DNA of 17,346 nucleotides from an uncultured Panacagrimonas sp. (lineage in GTDB: Bacteria > Pseudomonadota > Gammaproteobacteria > Nevskiales > Nevskiaceae), in NCBI GenBank assembly GCA_946481265.1, contig CAMLNE010000045.1, positions 1 through 17,346 on the forward strand. The letters are read 5' to 3'. Under the pieces are notes generated by a model. It worked only from the letters and a program-made list of their open reading frames with translations, ran no database searches and was not told the DNA's origin. A program made the position numbers and the translations under genes. Positions 5,978-15,176 of this stretch are shown here, piece by piece. The number at the start of each line of letters is the position of its first letter. The first letter of the stretch is position 1.

Positions 5978-8575
5978 TCAGGCCGCCTTGTTCGATGCCA
6001 GGAAGTCCATCGCGAATCGTTGCAGCACACCACCTGCCTGGTAGACCAGCACCTCCTCGTCCGAATCCAGGCGGCAGGTCATCGGCACCTCGAGCTTCTC
6101 GCCGTTCCTGCGATTGATCACCAGGGTCAGGGTGGCGCGCGGCGCGAGCTTGCCGCTGACATCGTAGGTCTCGGTGCCGTCGATGCCCAGGGTCAGGCGC
6201 GTGGTGCCGGGCTTGAACTCCAGCGGCAGCACGCCCATGCCGATCAGGTTGGTGCGATGGATGCGCTCGAAGCCTTCGGCGGCGATCACCTCCACGCCCG
6301 CGAGGCGCACGCCCTTGGCCGCCCAGTCGCGCGAGGAGCCCTGGCCGTAGTCCGCGCCCGCCACGATGATCAGCGGCTGCTTGCGCTCCATGTAGGTCTC
6401 GATGGCCTCCCACATGCGCACGACCTTGCCGTCCGGCTCGATGCGCGCGAGCGAACCGCGCTTGACCTGGCCGTCGACCACCGCCATCTCGTTGACCAGC
6501 TGCGGGTTGGCGAAGGTGGCGCGCTGCGCGGTGAGGTGATCGCCGCGATGCGTGGCGTAGGAATTGAAGTCCTCTTCCGGCACACCCATCTTGTGCAGGT
6601 ACTCGCCGGCCGCGCTGTTCATCATGATCGCGTTCGACGGCGACAGATGGTCGGTCGTGATGTTGTCCGGCAGCACCGCCAGCGGACGCAGACCCTTGAG
6701 CGTGCGCTCGCCGGCCAGCGCGCCTTCCCAGTACGGCGGACGGCGGATGTAGGTGCTCATCTTGCGCCAGTCGTACAGCGGGCTGATCTTCGCCCCGTCA
6801 TCGGCCTGCTTGCGGAACATCGGCTCGTAGACGGCGCGGAACTGCGTGGGATTCACGCTCTTGGCGACCACCGCGTCGATCTCGGCGTCGGTCGGCCAGA
6901 TGTCCTTGAGCGTGACCGGCTTGCCGTCCTTGTCCGTGCCCAGCACGTCCTTCTCGATGTCGAAGCGCACGGTGCCGGCGATCGCGTAGGCGACCACCAG
7001 CGGCGGGCTGGCGAGGAAGGCCTGCTTTGCGTAGGGATGGATGCGGCCGTCGAAATTGCGGTTGCCGGACAGCACGGCGGTCGCGTACAGATCGCGGTCG
7101 ATGATCTCCTGCTGGATCTTCGGATCCAGCGCGCCGCTCATGCCGTTGCAGGTGGTGCAGGCGAAGGCGACGATGCCGAACCCGAGCTGCTCGAGCTCGG
7201 ACAGCAGCTCGGCATCCTGCAGGTAGCTCTCGACCACCTTGGAGCCCGGCGCCAGCGAGGACTTCACCCAGGGCTTGCGCGTCAGGCCCCGCGCGTTGGC
7301 ATTGCGTGCCAGCAGGCCGGCCGCGATGACGTTGCGCGGATTGCTGGTGTTCGTGCAGCTGGTGATGGCGGCGATGATCACCGCGCCGTCCGGCATGCTG
7401 CCGTCGGCCGGCTGTTCCCAGGCCGCGGCGATGCCGCGCTCGGCCAGCGCCGAGGTCGGCAGGCGCTTGTGCGGGTTGGACGGGCCGGCCATGTTGCGCA
7501 CGACGCTCGACAGGTCGAACTTCAGCACGCGCTCGTACTCGGCGGTCTTGAGCGAATCCGCCCACAGCCCGGTGTGCCTGGCGTAGGTCTCGACCAGCCG
7601 GACCTGCTCGTCGCTGCGGCCGGTCAGCTTCAGGTACTCGATGGTGTTCTGGTCGATGAAGAACATCGCCGCGGTGGCGCCGTACTCGGGCGCCATGTTG
7701 GAGATCGTCGCGCGATCGCCGAGCGTGAGCGCCGCCGCACCTTCGCCGCGAAACTCCAGGTAGTGACCGACGACCTTCTCCTTGCGCAGGAACTCGGTCA
7801 GGGCGAGCACGACGTCGGTCGCGGTGATGCCCTCGCCCGGCCTGCCCGACAGCTCCACGCCGGTGATGTCCGGCAGGCGCATCCAGGAGGCGCGGCCGAG
7901 CATGACGTTCTCGGCCTCCAGCCCGCCGACGCCGATGGCGATGACGCCCAGGCTGTCCACGTGCGGCGTATGGCTGTCGGTGCCGACGCAGGTGTCGGGG
8001 AACGCGACGCCGTCCTGCGTGTAGATCACCGGGCTCATCCGCTCCAGGTTGATCTGATGCATGATCCCGTTGCCCGGCGGGATGACCTCCATGTTCTCGA
8101 AGGCCCTGCGGGTCCACTCGATGAAATGGAAGCGGTCGTCGTTGCGGCGATCCTCGACCGCACGGTTCTTGGCGAACGCATCCTTGTCGAACCCGCCGTA
8201 TTCCACCGCCAGCGAGTGGTCGACGATCAGCTGCACCGGCACCACCGGATTGACCTTCGCCGGATCACCGCCCATGTCCGCGATCGCGTCGCGCAGGCCC
8301 GCCAGGTCCACCAGCGCGGTCTGCCCGAGGATGTCGTGGCACACCACGCGCACCGGGAACCAGGGGAAATCGAGATCGCGCTTGCGTTCGATCAGCTGGC
8401 CCAGGTAGGCGGCGAGCTTTTCCGGCTCCGCCCGGCGCACCAGGTTCTCGGCATGCACGCGGGCGGTGTACGGCAGCCTGGCGTACGCGCCGGGCTGGAT
8501 GGCCTCGACGGCCTCACGCGCGTCGAAGTAGTCGAGCTGGGTGCCGGGGAGATTCTTGCGGAAGGCGGTGTTCAT
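5978..8575 (-). CDS. acnD: Fe-S-dependent 2-methylcitrate dehydratase AcnD
   Basis: An aconitase-family enzyme that dehydrates 2-methylcitrate in the AcnD/PrpF branch of the methylcitrate cycle. At 865 residues it has the standard AcnD length. The start MNTAFRKNLPGTQLDYFD is the typical AcnD N-terminus. The 4Fe-4S ligands are visible as Cys407 (ITSCTNTSNP) and Cys473/Cys476 (CTTCNG). The substrate-site stretch VGTDSHTPHVDSLG (197-210) and a C-terminal swivel domain with GADYGQGSSRDWA are present. It lies 138 bases after prpC, in a gap that holds two palindromes. No strong ribosome site is seen before the ATG. An ordinary AcnA is the main alternative, but the cluster context and N-terminus argue for AcnD. 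It depends on PrpF, which is four genes downstream. Confidence 0.95.
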   Translation of the reverse strand: MNTAFRKNLPGTQLDYFDAREAVEAIQPGAYARLPYTARVHAENLVRRAEPEKLAAYLGQLIERKRDLDFPWFPVRVVCHDILGQTALVDLAGLRDAIADMGGDPAKVNPVVPVQLIVDHSLAVEYGGFDKDAFAKNRAVEDRRNDDRFHFIEWTRRAFENMEVIPPGNGIMHQINLERMSPVIYTQDGVAFPDTCVGTDSHTPHVDSLGVIAIGVGGLEAENVMLGRASWMRLPDITGVELSGRPGEGITATDVVLALTEFLRKEKVVGHYLEFRGEGAAALTLGDRATISNMAPEYGATAAMFFIDQNTIEYLKLTGRSDEQVRLVETYARHTGLWADSLKTAEYERVLKFDLSSVVRNMAGPSNPHKRLPTSALAERGIAAAWEQPADGSMPDGAVIIAAITSCTNTSNPRNVIAAGLLARNANARGLTRKPWVKSSLAPGSKVVESYLQDAELLSELEQLGFGIVAFACTTCNGMSGALDPKIQQEIIDRDLYATAVLSGNRNFDGRIHPYAKQAFLASPPLVVAYAIAGTVRFDIEKDVLGTDKDGKPVTLKDIWPTDAEIDAVVAKSVNPTQFRAVYEPMFRKQADDGAKISPLYDWRKMSTYIRRPPYWEGALAGERTLKGLRPLAVLPDNITTDHLSPSNAIMMNSAAGEYLHKMGVPEEDFNSYATHRGDHLTAQRATFANPQLVNEMAVVDGQVKRGSLARIEPDGKVVRMWEAIETYMERKQPLIIVAGADYGQGSSRDWAAKGVRLAGVEVIAAEGFERIHRTNLIGMGVLPLEFKPGTTRLTLGIDGTETYDVSGKLAPRATLTLVINRRNGEKLEVPMTCRLDSDEEVLVYQAGGVLQRFAMDFLASNKAA

Positions 8576-8600
8576 GGCGGTGACTCGTTGGCTTGGAACT

Positions 8601-8700
8601 CCCCTCTCCCGCGTGCGGGAGAGGGGTTGGGGGAGAGGGCCTTCGTTGCCACCGCCCTCCCGGTCCTTCGGACCACCCTCTCCCGTACACGGGAGAGGGG
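8601..8700. repeat. Two GC-rich palindromes between prpC and acnD (8601-8639, 8676-8700)
   Basis: The first has CCCCTCTCCCGCGTGCGGGAGAGGGG followed by TTGGGGGAGAGGG, given here in parts. The second is a perfect palindrome, with CCCTCTCCCGT (8676-8686) and ACGGGAGAGGG (8689-8699) around a 2-base centre. They belong to the same family as the cluster at 5185-5420 and are separated by 36 bases, like a BIME pair. In the operon transcript they form stable hairpins just after the prpC stop, which commonly protects upstream mRNA from 3' decay (known for REP elements, inferred here). Confidence 0.85.
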
Positions 8701-8713
8701 CACTGCTAAGCGC

Positions 8714-9871
8714 TTACTTGCGATCCTTGATCGGCACGAACTTCTGGTCCTCGGGCCCGACGTAGTTCGCCGACGGGCGGATGATCTTGCCGTCGATGCG
8801 CTGCTCGATGATGTGCGCGCTCCAGCCCGAGGTGCGGGCGATCACGAACAGCGGCGTGAACATCGCGGTGGGCACGCCCATCACGTGGTAGCTGACGGCG
8901 GAGAACCAATCGAGGTTCGGGAACATCTTCTTGATGTCCCACATCACCGTCTCGAGGCGCTCGGCGATGTCGAACATCTTGGTGCTGCCCGCTTCCTTCG
9001 ACAGGTCCAGCGCGACCTGCTTGATCACCTTGTTGCGCGGATCGCTGATCGTGTAGACGGGGTGGCCGAAGCCGATGACGACTTCCTTCTTCTCGACACG
9101 GGCCTTGATGTCGGCTTCCGCCTCGTCAGCATTGTCGTAGCGCTTCTGGATCTCGAAGGCGACTTCGTTGGCGCCGCCATGCTTGGGTCCGCGCAGCGCG
9201 CCGATGCCGCCGCAGATCGCCGAGTACATGTCCGAACCGGTGCCGGCGACCACGCGCGAGGTGAAGGTGGACGCGTTGAACTCGTGCTCGGCGTAGAGCA
9301 CCAGCGAGGTGTGCATCGCCTTGACCCAGCTCTCCTTCGGCTTTTCCTGGTGCAGCAGGTGCAGGAAGTGGCCGCCGATGGAATCGTCGTCGGTCTCGAC
9401 GTCGATGATGTTGCCGTTGTAGGCGAAGTGGTACCAGTACAGCAGCATCGAGCCGAGGCTCGCCATCAGGCGGTCGGCGATGTCGCGCGCGCCGGCGTGG
9501 TTGTGGTCGTCCTTCTCCGGCAGCACGCAGCCGAGCACCGAGACACCGGTGCGCATCACGTCCATCGGGTGCGCCGAAGGCGGCAGCTGCTCGAGCGCGG
9601 TCTTCACCGCGGCCGGCAGTCCGCGCAGGGACTTGAGCTTGGTCTTGTAGGCCTTGAGCTCGGCGGCGGTCGGCAGCTTGCCGTGCACCAGCAGGTGCGC
9701 AATCTCCTCGAACTCGCACTGGGCGGCGACATCCAGGATGTCGTAACCACGGTAGTGCAGGTCGTTGCCGCTGCGGCCGACGGTGCACAGCGCGGTGTTG
9801 CCGGCGGCGGTGCCGGACAGGGCGACGGACTTCTTCGGCTTGAAGCCGGATGCGGCGGGGGTTTCGCTCAT
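8714..9871 (-). CDS. prpC: 2-methylcitrate synthase PrpC (citrate synthase family)
   Basis: Condenses propionyl-CoA with oxaloacetate to give 2-methylcitrate, the entry step of the cycle. The 385-residue protein is a short-type citrate synthase. The family signature [13 protein letters not shown] is at 267-279. The catalytic triad is most likely His231 (GPKHGGANE), His270 (GFGHPVY) and Asp321 ([10 protein letters not shown]). The frame is open far upstream, but [10 protein letters not shown] at 9871 is the sensible start, with GGAG about 10 bases before it, and earlier codons run into the intergenic repeat and prpB. The N-terminal [17 protein letters not shown] is characteristic of PrpC rather than GltA. 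It lies between prpB (128 bases) and acnD. Members of this family also make some citrate. Confidence 0.96.
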   Translation of the reverse strand: MSETPAASGFKPKKSVALSGTAAGNTALCTVGRSGNDLHYRGYDILDVAAQCEFEEIAHLLVHGKLPTAAELKAYKTKLKSLRGLPAAVKTALEQLPPSAHPMDVMRTGVSVLGCVLPEKDDHNHAGARDIADRLMASLGSMLLYWYHFAYNGNIIDVETDDDSIGGHFLHLLHQEKPKESWVKAMHTSLVLYAEHEFNASTFTSRVVAGTGSDMYSAICGGIGALRGPKHGGANEVAFEIQKRYDNADEAEADIKARVEKKEVVIGFGHPVYTISDPRNKVIKQVALDLSKEAGSTKMFDIAERLETVMWDIKKMFPNLDWFSAVSYHVMGVPTAMFTPLFVIARTSGWSAHIIEQRIDGKIIRPSANYVGPEDQKFVPIKDRK

Positions 9872-9894
9872 CTTTCGGGTCTCCAGTTCTATGC

Positions 9895-9961
9895 CACGGT
9901 TTTCACGGACCGGTACCGACGAATATGGACGAACCACCGCGTCCCTTTCGTGAAATCCGTG
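9895..9961. repeat. Inverted repeat in the prpB-prpC gap (interspersed-repeat candidate)
   Basis: CACGGTTTTCACG (9895-9907) and CGTGAAATCCGTG (9949-9961) are inverted copies with 12 of 13 bases matching, separated by 41 bases. The whole would fold into a long stem-loop in the operon mRNA. Phrases such as TTCGTGAAATCCGTG and TTCGTCCAT recur in interspersed repeats of many proteobacteria as I recall, so this is probably a repeat remnant rather than a gene-specific operator. Confidence 0.5.
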
Positions 9962-9999
9962 TGCTGCGTTTCGAGTGGTGTTCCTGCGATGCGGATGGA

Positions 10000-10884
10000 C
10001 TACTTCTTCTTGGCCGCGAACAGCGCGTCGAGCTTGCCCTCGAAGGCGTGGTAGCCGATGCGGTCGTAGAGCTCGGTGCGCGTCTGCATCTGGTCGATCA
10101 CGTTCTTCTGGTGACCGTCGCGGCGCACGGCAGTGTAAACGGCCTCCGCCGCCTTGTTCGCCGCGCGGAAGGCGCTGAGCGGGTAGAGCTGGATGCCCAC
10201 GCCGACCGAGGCCAGCTCCTCGCGCGTGAACAGCGGCGTGGCGCCGAACTCGGTGATGTTGGCCAGCACCGGCACCTTCACCGCGTCGACGAAGCGCTTG
10301 TACGTCGGCAGGTCGTAGGCAGCCTCGGCGAAGATGCCGTCGGCACCGGCTTCGGCGCAGGCGATGGCGCGCTCGATGGCGGCGTCCACGCCCTCGGCCT
10401 GGATCGCATCGGTGCGCGCGATCAGGAAGAAGTCCGGGTCGGTCTTGGCGTCGGCGGCGGCCTTGATGCGGTCGACCATCTCGTCCTTGCCGACGATCTC
10501 CTTGCCCGGACGGTGGCCGCAGCGCTTGGCGCCGACCTGGTCCTCGATATGGCAGGCGGCCGCGCCCGCCTTGATCAGCGACTTGATCGTGCGCTCGATG
10601 TTGAACGCGCTGGGACCGAAGCCGGTGTCGATGTCGACCATCAGCGGCAGGTCGCAGACGTCGGTGATGCGACGCGTATCGACCAGGACATCGTCCATGG
10701 TGTTGATGCCCAGGTCCGGCAGGCCCAGCGAGCCGGCCGCGACGCCGCCGCCGGACAGGTAGATCGCGCGAAAGCCGGCGCGCTTGGCCAGCAGGGCATG
10801 GTTGGCGTTGATGGCGCCGATGACCTGCAGCGGCGTTTCCTCGGCGAGGGCGGCACGGAAACGCGCGCCAGCGGATGCGGTCAT
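10000..10884 (-). CDS. prpB: 2-methylisocitrate lyase PrpB
   Basis: Splits 2-methylisocitrate into pyruvate and succinate, the last step of the cycle. It is a 294-residue, Mg-dependent member of the isocitrate lyase/PEP mutase superfamily. The active-site signature KRCGHRPGK is at 120-128, with Cys122 as the catalytic cysteine. The metal-binding acidic stretch VDIDTGFG is at 83-90, and IEDQ at 113-116. The N-terminal [26 protein letters not shown] (in parts: [12 protein letters not shown] near 23-34, YLSGGGVA near 42-49) is typical PrpB. The ATG at 10884 has the best ribosome site of the operon (AAGGAGA, about 6 bases upstream). It is first in the operon, about 95 bases downstream of the predicted sigma-54 transcription start, and divergent from prpR. 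Confidence 0.97.
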   Translation of the reverse strand: MTASAGARFRAALAEETPLQVIGAINANHALLAKRAGFRAIYLSGGGVAAGSLGLPDLGINTMDDVLVDTRRITDVCDLPLMVDIDTGFGPSAFNIERTIKSLIKAGAAACHIEDQVGAKRCGHRPGKEIVGKDEMVDRIKAAADAKTDPDFFLIARTDAIQAEGVDAAIERAIACAEAGADGIFAEAAYDLPTYKRFVDAVKVPVLANITEFGATPLFTREELASVGVGIQLYPLSAFRAANKAAEAVYTAVRRDGHQKNVIDQMQTRTELYDRIGYHAFEGKLDALFAAKKK

Positions 10885-10991
10885 GCGGATTCTCCTTATT
10901 CCTGTTGAGGCGGGCGTCAGCCTGCCAATGGGGTGAGCGGATGGAGGCCCGCTTGCGGACGGACCGAAATGAAACCTTGTGGCACCTCGTC

Positions 10992-11006
10992 TCAAGCACC
11001 GTGCCA
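10992..11006 (-). promoter_or_regulatory. Sigma-54 (-24/-12) promoter candidate for prpBC-acnD operon
   Basis: The minus strand reads TGGCACGGTGCTTGA from 11006 to 10992, against the consensus TGGCACG-N4-TTGC. The -24 element is perfect, the spacing is exact and the -12 element differs only in its last base (TTGA for TTGC). The predicted transcription start is near 10980, giving a leader of about 95 bases to prpB. The neighbouring gene encodes a sigma-54 activator of exactly this operon type, which strongly supports the call. Confidence 0.75.
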
Positions 11007-11152
11007 GGGCCGGAGATGATACCCGCGGCACCCGACGCGCCAAGCCGGGGCGCACCCGTGGAGGCGCTGATCCAAGGCCGGTTTTCGCCATCTGCCGGCC
11101 CGGCGCCGCGGCGGATCGAGAACACGGATGGGCGCTTCGGCAGCCGCGGTCC

Positions 11153-11190
11153 TGTTTCATATCGTTCCAATTCCGTCCCATAATTGCGAC

Positions 11191-11198
<8 letters not shown>
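11153..11198. promoter_or_regulatory. Perfect inverted repeat, candidate PrpR operator/enhancer
   Basis: TGTTTCAT (11153-11160) and ATGAAACA (11191-11198) are perfect inverted copies, 30 bases apart. One arm overlaps the prpR -35 region and the other begins at the prpR start codon. The centre is about 180 bases upstream of the sigma-54 promoter, a normal enhancer distance. This layout would let PrpR activate prpB while limiting its own transcription. The motif's link to PrpR is inference. Confidence 0.5.
11156..11184 (+). promoter_or_regulatory. Sigma-70-like prpR promoter, predicted leaderless transcript
   Basis: TTCATA (11156-11161, 4 of 6 to TTGACA), a 17-base spacer, and CATAAT (11179-11184, 5 of 6 to TATAAT). 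The transcription start expected about 7 bases after the -10 box falls on or next to the A of the prpR ATG at 11191. That would explain why no Shine-Dalgarno precedes prpR. Confidence 0.5.
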
Positions 11199-12825
<1,627 letters not shown>

Positions 12826-12977
12826 CGTCACGGCATGCCGGCTTCGGCTTGCGCCCGTACGGCGCCAGCACGCCGAGAGCGCGGCCGCGCGCTACGGAAT
12901 CACCCTTGCCGCGGCGGCCGGCGACGCGCAGTAAGCTCCGGGGCCCAGGCATCCCGAAACGAACGAGGAGAATCGAC

Positions 12978-13916
12978 ATGCCGCTGCACCCCCAGATCGA
13001 AGGTCTGCTCCAGCAAATGGCCGCCGCCGGCGGCAAGGGCTTCCACCAGATGGAAGTCGACGAATGCCGCCAGACGTTCGGCGGGCTGCTCAACTCGCTG
13101 CCGCCCAGCCAGCAGAAGATCGCCAGTGCCCAGGATCGCGGCATCCCGAGCCCCAACGGTCCGGTCAAGGTCCGCGTGTACACGCCCGAGGGCAGTGGCC
13201 CCTTTCCCGTCATGGCCTTTTTCCATGGCGGCGGCTGGGTGATCGGCGACCTCGAGACGCATGACAGCCTGTGCCGCGAACTCTGCGGCGCGGTCGGCAT
13301 GGTGGTGGTCTCGGTCGATTACCGCCTGGCTCCCGAGCACAAGTTCCCCGCCGCGCCGGATGACTGCGTTGCCGTGACCCGCTGGATCGCCGCCAACGCC
13401 GCCGCGCTCAATGCCGATACCTCGCGCATCGCGGTGGGCGGCGACAGCGCCGGCGGCAACCTGGCCGCGGTGGTCGCGCAGCGCCTGCGCGACGAGGACG
13501 CACTGAAGCTCGCCGCACAGCTGCTGATCTACCCGGTGGTGCACCTCGACGGCGTGGCGACCCCGTCGATGATCGACAACGCCGAGGGCTACTTGCTCAC
13601 GCGCAAGGACATGGAATGGTTCGGCGGCCATTACCTGGCCTCGCCGGCCGACGGCCAGAACGTGTCCGCCTCGCCGATCCTGGCCAAGAGCCTGGCCGGC
13701 CTGCCGCCGGCGCTGGTGCAGACCTGCGAGTTCGATCCGCTGCGCGACGAGGGCGAGAAGTACGGCAAGGCGCTCCAGGCTGCCGGCGTGCCGACCACGA
13801 TCTCGCGCCACGACGGCACGATCCACGCGACCTTCAGCTTCTTCACCGCGCTCGAACCCGGCCGCCGCATGGCCGACGAGGCGATCCGCTGGCTGAAGGA
13901 ACAGCTGGTCAAGTAG
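12978..13916 (+). CDS. HSL-family alpha/beta hydrolase (carboxylesterase/lipase-like)
   Basis: A 312-residue cytoplasmic esterase of the hormone-sensitive-lipase (alpha/beta hydrolase-3) family, expected to cleave short to medium acyl esters. The oxyanion-hole motif HGGGW is at 83-87. The nucleophile motif GDSAGG is at 155-160 with Ser157, the acid is Asp253 (EFDPLRDEG) and the base is His283 (GTIHAT). The stretch VSVDYRLAPEHKFPAA (111-126) is typical of the family. No signal peptide is present. The ATG at 12978 has a strong ribosome site (GAGGAGAA). It is 152 bases downstream of prpR on the same strand and is followed by a strong terminator, so it could be read from prpR or from its own promoter. 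The natural substrate is unknown. Confidence 0.93.
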   Translation: MPLHPQIEGLLQQMAAAGGKGFHQMEVDECRQTFGGLLNSLPPSQQKIASAQDRGIPSPNGPVKVRVYTPEGSGPFPVMAFFHGGGWVIGDLETHDSLCRELCGAVGMVVVSVDYRLAPEHKFPAAPDDCVAVTRWIAANAAALNADTSRIAVGGDSAGGNLAAVVAQRLRDEDALKLAAQLLIYPVVHLDGVATPSMIDNAEGYLLTRKDMEWFGGHYLASPADGQNVSASPILAKSLAGLPPALVQTCEFDPLRDEGEKYGKALQAAGVPTTISRHDGTIHATFSFFTALEPGRRMADEAIRWLKEQLVK

Positions 13917-13952
13917 CGGGACGATCCGCCGCCCCAAGCGTGGGCGGCCAGG

Positions 13953-13981
13953 GGCCGTGGCGATCCGTCGCCACGGCCTTT
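13953..13981 (+). terminator. Intrinsic terminator of the HSL esterase gene
   Basis: GGCCGTGGCGA (13953-13963) pairs perfectly with TCGCCACGGCC (13968-13978) around a TCCG loop and is followed by TTT. The 11-base stem sits 36 bases past the stop codon. The T-run is short, but the stem is the cleanest in the window. It separates this gene from the next hydrolase and overlaps an ATG at 13957, which argues against that ATG as the start of the next gene. Confidence 0.8.
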
Positions 13982-14049
13982 CCCGTTCCGGCTCCCGCGC
14001 TGCGCTTGCCCACGTGCGGCCGCGTGACGCGGCGCGCTACGCTGCGCCG

Positions 14050-15048
14050 ATGGACGGAACTTCGACGCATGCGGACCCCGCTACGAACGCGGGCACGACC
14101 ACGCCCGGCTGGCAGGGCGGCGATGCGCTGTGCAACGGGGTGAAGCTGCACTGGGAGGCGCTCGGGCCTGAACGCGGCGAGCCGATGCTGCTGGTGATGG
14201 GCCTGGGCTGCCAGCTCATCCAGTGGCCGGAAACACTGTGCCGGGACCTCGCCGCGCGCGGTTTCCGCGTCATCCGCTTCGACAACCGCGACGCCGGCCT
14301 GTCCGGCGACGTCAGTCGCGGCATCCGCTTCAATCTGCGTCGCGACTACGTCCGCCTGCGCCTCGGGCTGCGACCCGGACCGGCCAACTACCTGTTGCAC
14401 GACATGGCCGCCGACACGCGCGGCCTGATGGACGCCCTGGGCCTTGCGCGCGCGCACCTGGTCGGCGCCTCGATGGGCGGCATGATCGCGCAGATCACGG
14501 CAGGCAGCTTCCCCGACCGCGTGGCCAGCCTGTGCTCGATCATGTCGGGCACCAATCATCCCTGGGTGCGGCAGACGCGGCTGGACCTGCTGCTGCGCAT
14601 GACCACGCCGCCGGCCGATCATCGGCGCGACACCATCGTCGAACGCCAGACCGAGACCTTCCGTCTCATCGGCAGCCCGCAGTACCCGACACCGGAGGCC
14701 GAGCGCCGTGCCTTCTCCGGGCGCGCCTTCGATCGCGCGTTCCGGCCCGCCGGCACCCTGCGGCAGATGCATGCGATCGTCGCCACCGGCAGCTTCGAGC
14801 GCCTGCTGGTGAACGTGACGGCGCCCACGCAGATCATCCATGGCACCGCGGATCCGCTGATGCGCCCGATATGTGGACGGCGCAGTGCGGCCATGATCCG
14901 CGGCGCGCGGCTCGAGCTCATCGAGGGCATGGGACACGATTTCCCGAGGGTCCTGATGCCGCGCTGGGCCGAGCTGATCGCCGGCAACGCCGCACGCGCC
15001 GCGGTGCCGCCGGGCGCAGGACGCAGCCTGCGCAGCGAGCGCGTCTAG
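14050..15048 (+). CDS. Alpha/beta hydrolase (epoxide hydrolase/lactonase-like fold)
   Basis: A 332-residue alpha/beta hydrolase of the alpha/beta-hydrolase-1 type. The strand-loop LLVMGLGCQLIQWP is at 47-60 (oxyanion region, without the usual HG), and RVIRFDNRDAGLS is at 73-85. The nucleophile elbow GASMGG has Ser141, the acid is probably Asp268 (HGTADPL) and the base His296 (GMGHDFP). The serine nucleophile fits an esterase, lipase or C-C hydrolase better than an epoxide hydrolase, which has Asp. The frame is open from 13957, inside the upstream terminator stem, so MDGTSTHADP at 14050 is preferred. No Shine-Dalgarno is seen. A TACGCT ending 6 bases before the ATG could be the -10 box of a leaderless message. 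It converges with the WS/DGAT gene. The substrate is unknown. Confidence 0.9.
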   Translation: MDGTSTHADPATNAGTTTPGWQGGDALCNGVKLHWEALGPERGEPMLLVMGLGCQLIQWPETLCRDLAARGFRVIRFDNRDAGLSGDVSRGIRFNLRRDYVRLRLGLRPGPANYLLHDMAADTRGLMDALGLARAHLVGASMGGMIAQITAGSFPDRVASLCSIMSGTNHPWVRQTRLDLLLRMTTPPADHRRDTIVERQTETFRLIGSPQYPTPEAERRAFSGRAFDRAFRPAGTLRQMHAIVATGSFERLLVNVTAPTQIIHGTADPLMRPICGRRSAAMIRGARLELIEGMGHDFPRVLMPRWAELIAGNAARAAVPPGAGRSLRSERV

Positions 15049-15104
15049 TCCGGACCACGCCCTCCGCGCCGAAGCCTCGAAACCGGGAATCCGGCTGCGC
15101 GCAC

Positions 15105-15154
15105 GCGCACCGCACCGGTCTGGCTGCCCGGGCAGGCACACCCGAACGGTGCGC
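15105..15154. terminator. Inverted repeat between convergent genes (possible two-way terminator)
   Basis: GCGCACCG (15105-15112) and CGGTGCGC (15147-15154) are perfect inverted arms. They enclose a smaller palindrome, TGCCCGGGCA (15125-15134). The site lies between two genes that end toward each other, where a shared terminator is expected. No T-run accompanies it on either strand, so confidence is low. Confidence 0.35.
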
Positions 15155-15176
15155 AGCCCGCCCCGCCGCCCCGCCG

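Larger units (their letters stand above)
10885..11190. promoter_or_regulatory. Divergent prpB-prpR control region
   Basis: The only gap over 300 bases. From prpB toward prpR it holds the prpB ribosome site, one ATGAAAC (10969-10975), a sigma-54 promoter candidate on the minus strand (10992-11006), a GC-rich stretch with no feature I can name, and a sigma-70-like prpR promoter inside an inverted repeat (11153-11198). No convincing IHF site was found by eye. Reading frames that cross this gap are continuations of GC-rich frames, not genes. Confidence 0.8.

Noticed and set aside
5657..10054. A 1465-codon open frame on the plus strand opposite acnD and prpC
   Set aside because: It is antisense to clear enzymes, arginine/histidine/alanine-rich without domains, and crosses intergenic repeats. 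It results from high GC at codon third positions of the real genes.
10980..10997. Plus-strand TGGCACC...CTCAAGC as a second sigma-54 promoter toward prpR
   Set aside because: The -12 element is absent at the required spacing. Only the minus-strand site has both boxes.
12879..12890. Perfect palindrome GCGCGGCCGCGC in the prpR-esterase gap as an operator
   Set aside because: Short G/C-only palindromes are expected by chance at this base composition, and no second copy or promoter context supports it.
13909..15141. A 410-codon minus-strand frame opposite the second hydrolase
   Set aside because: It has no recognisable domain. The plus strand encodes an intact alpha/beta hydrolase with a Ser-Asp-His triad.
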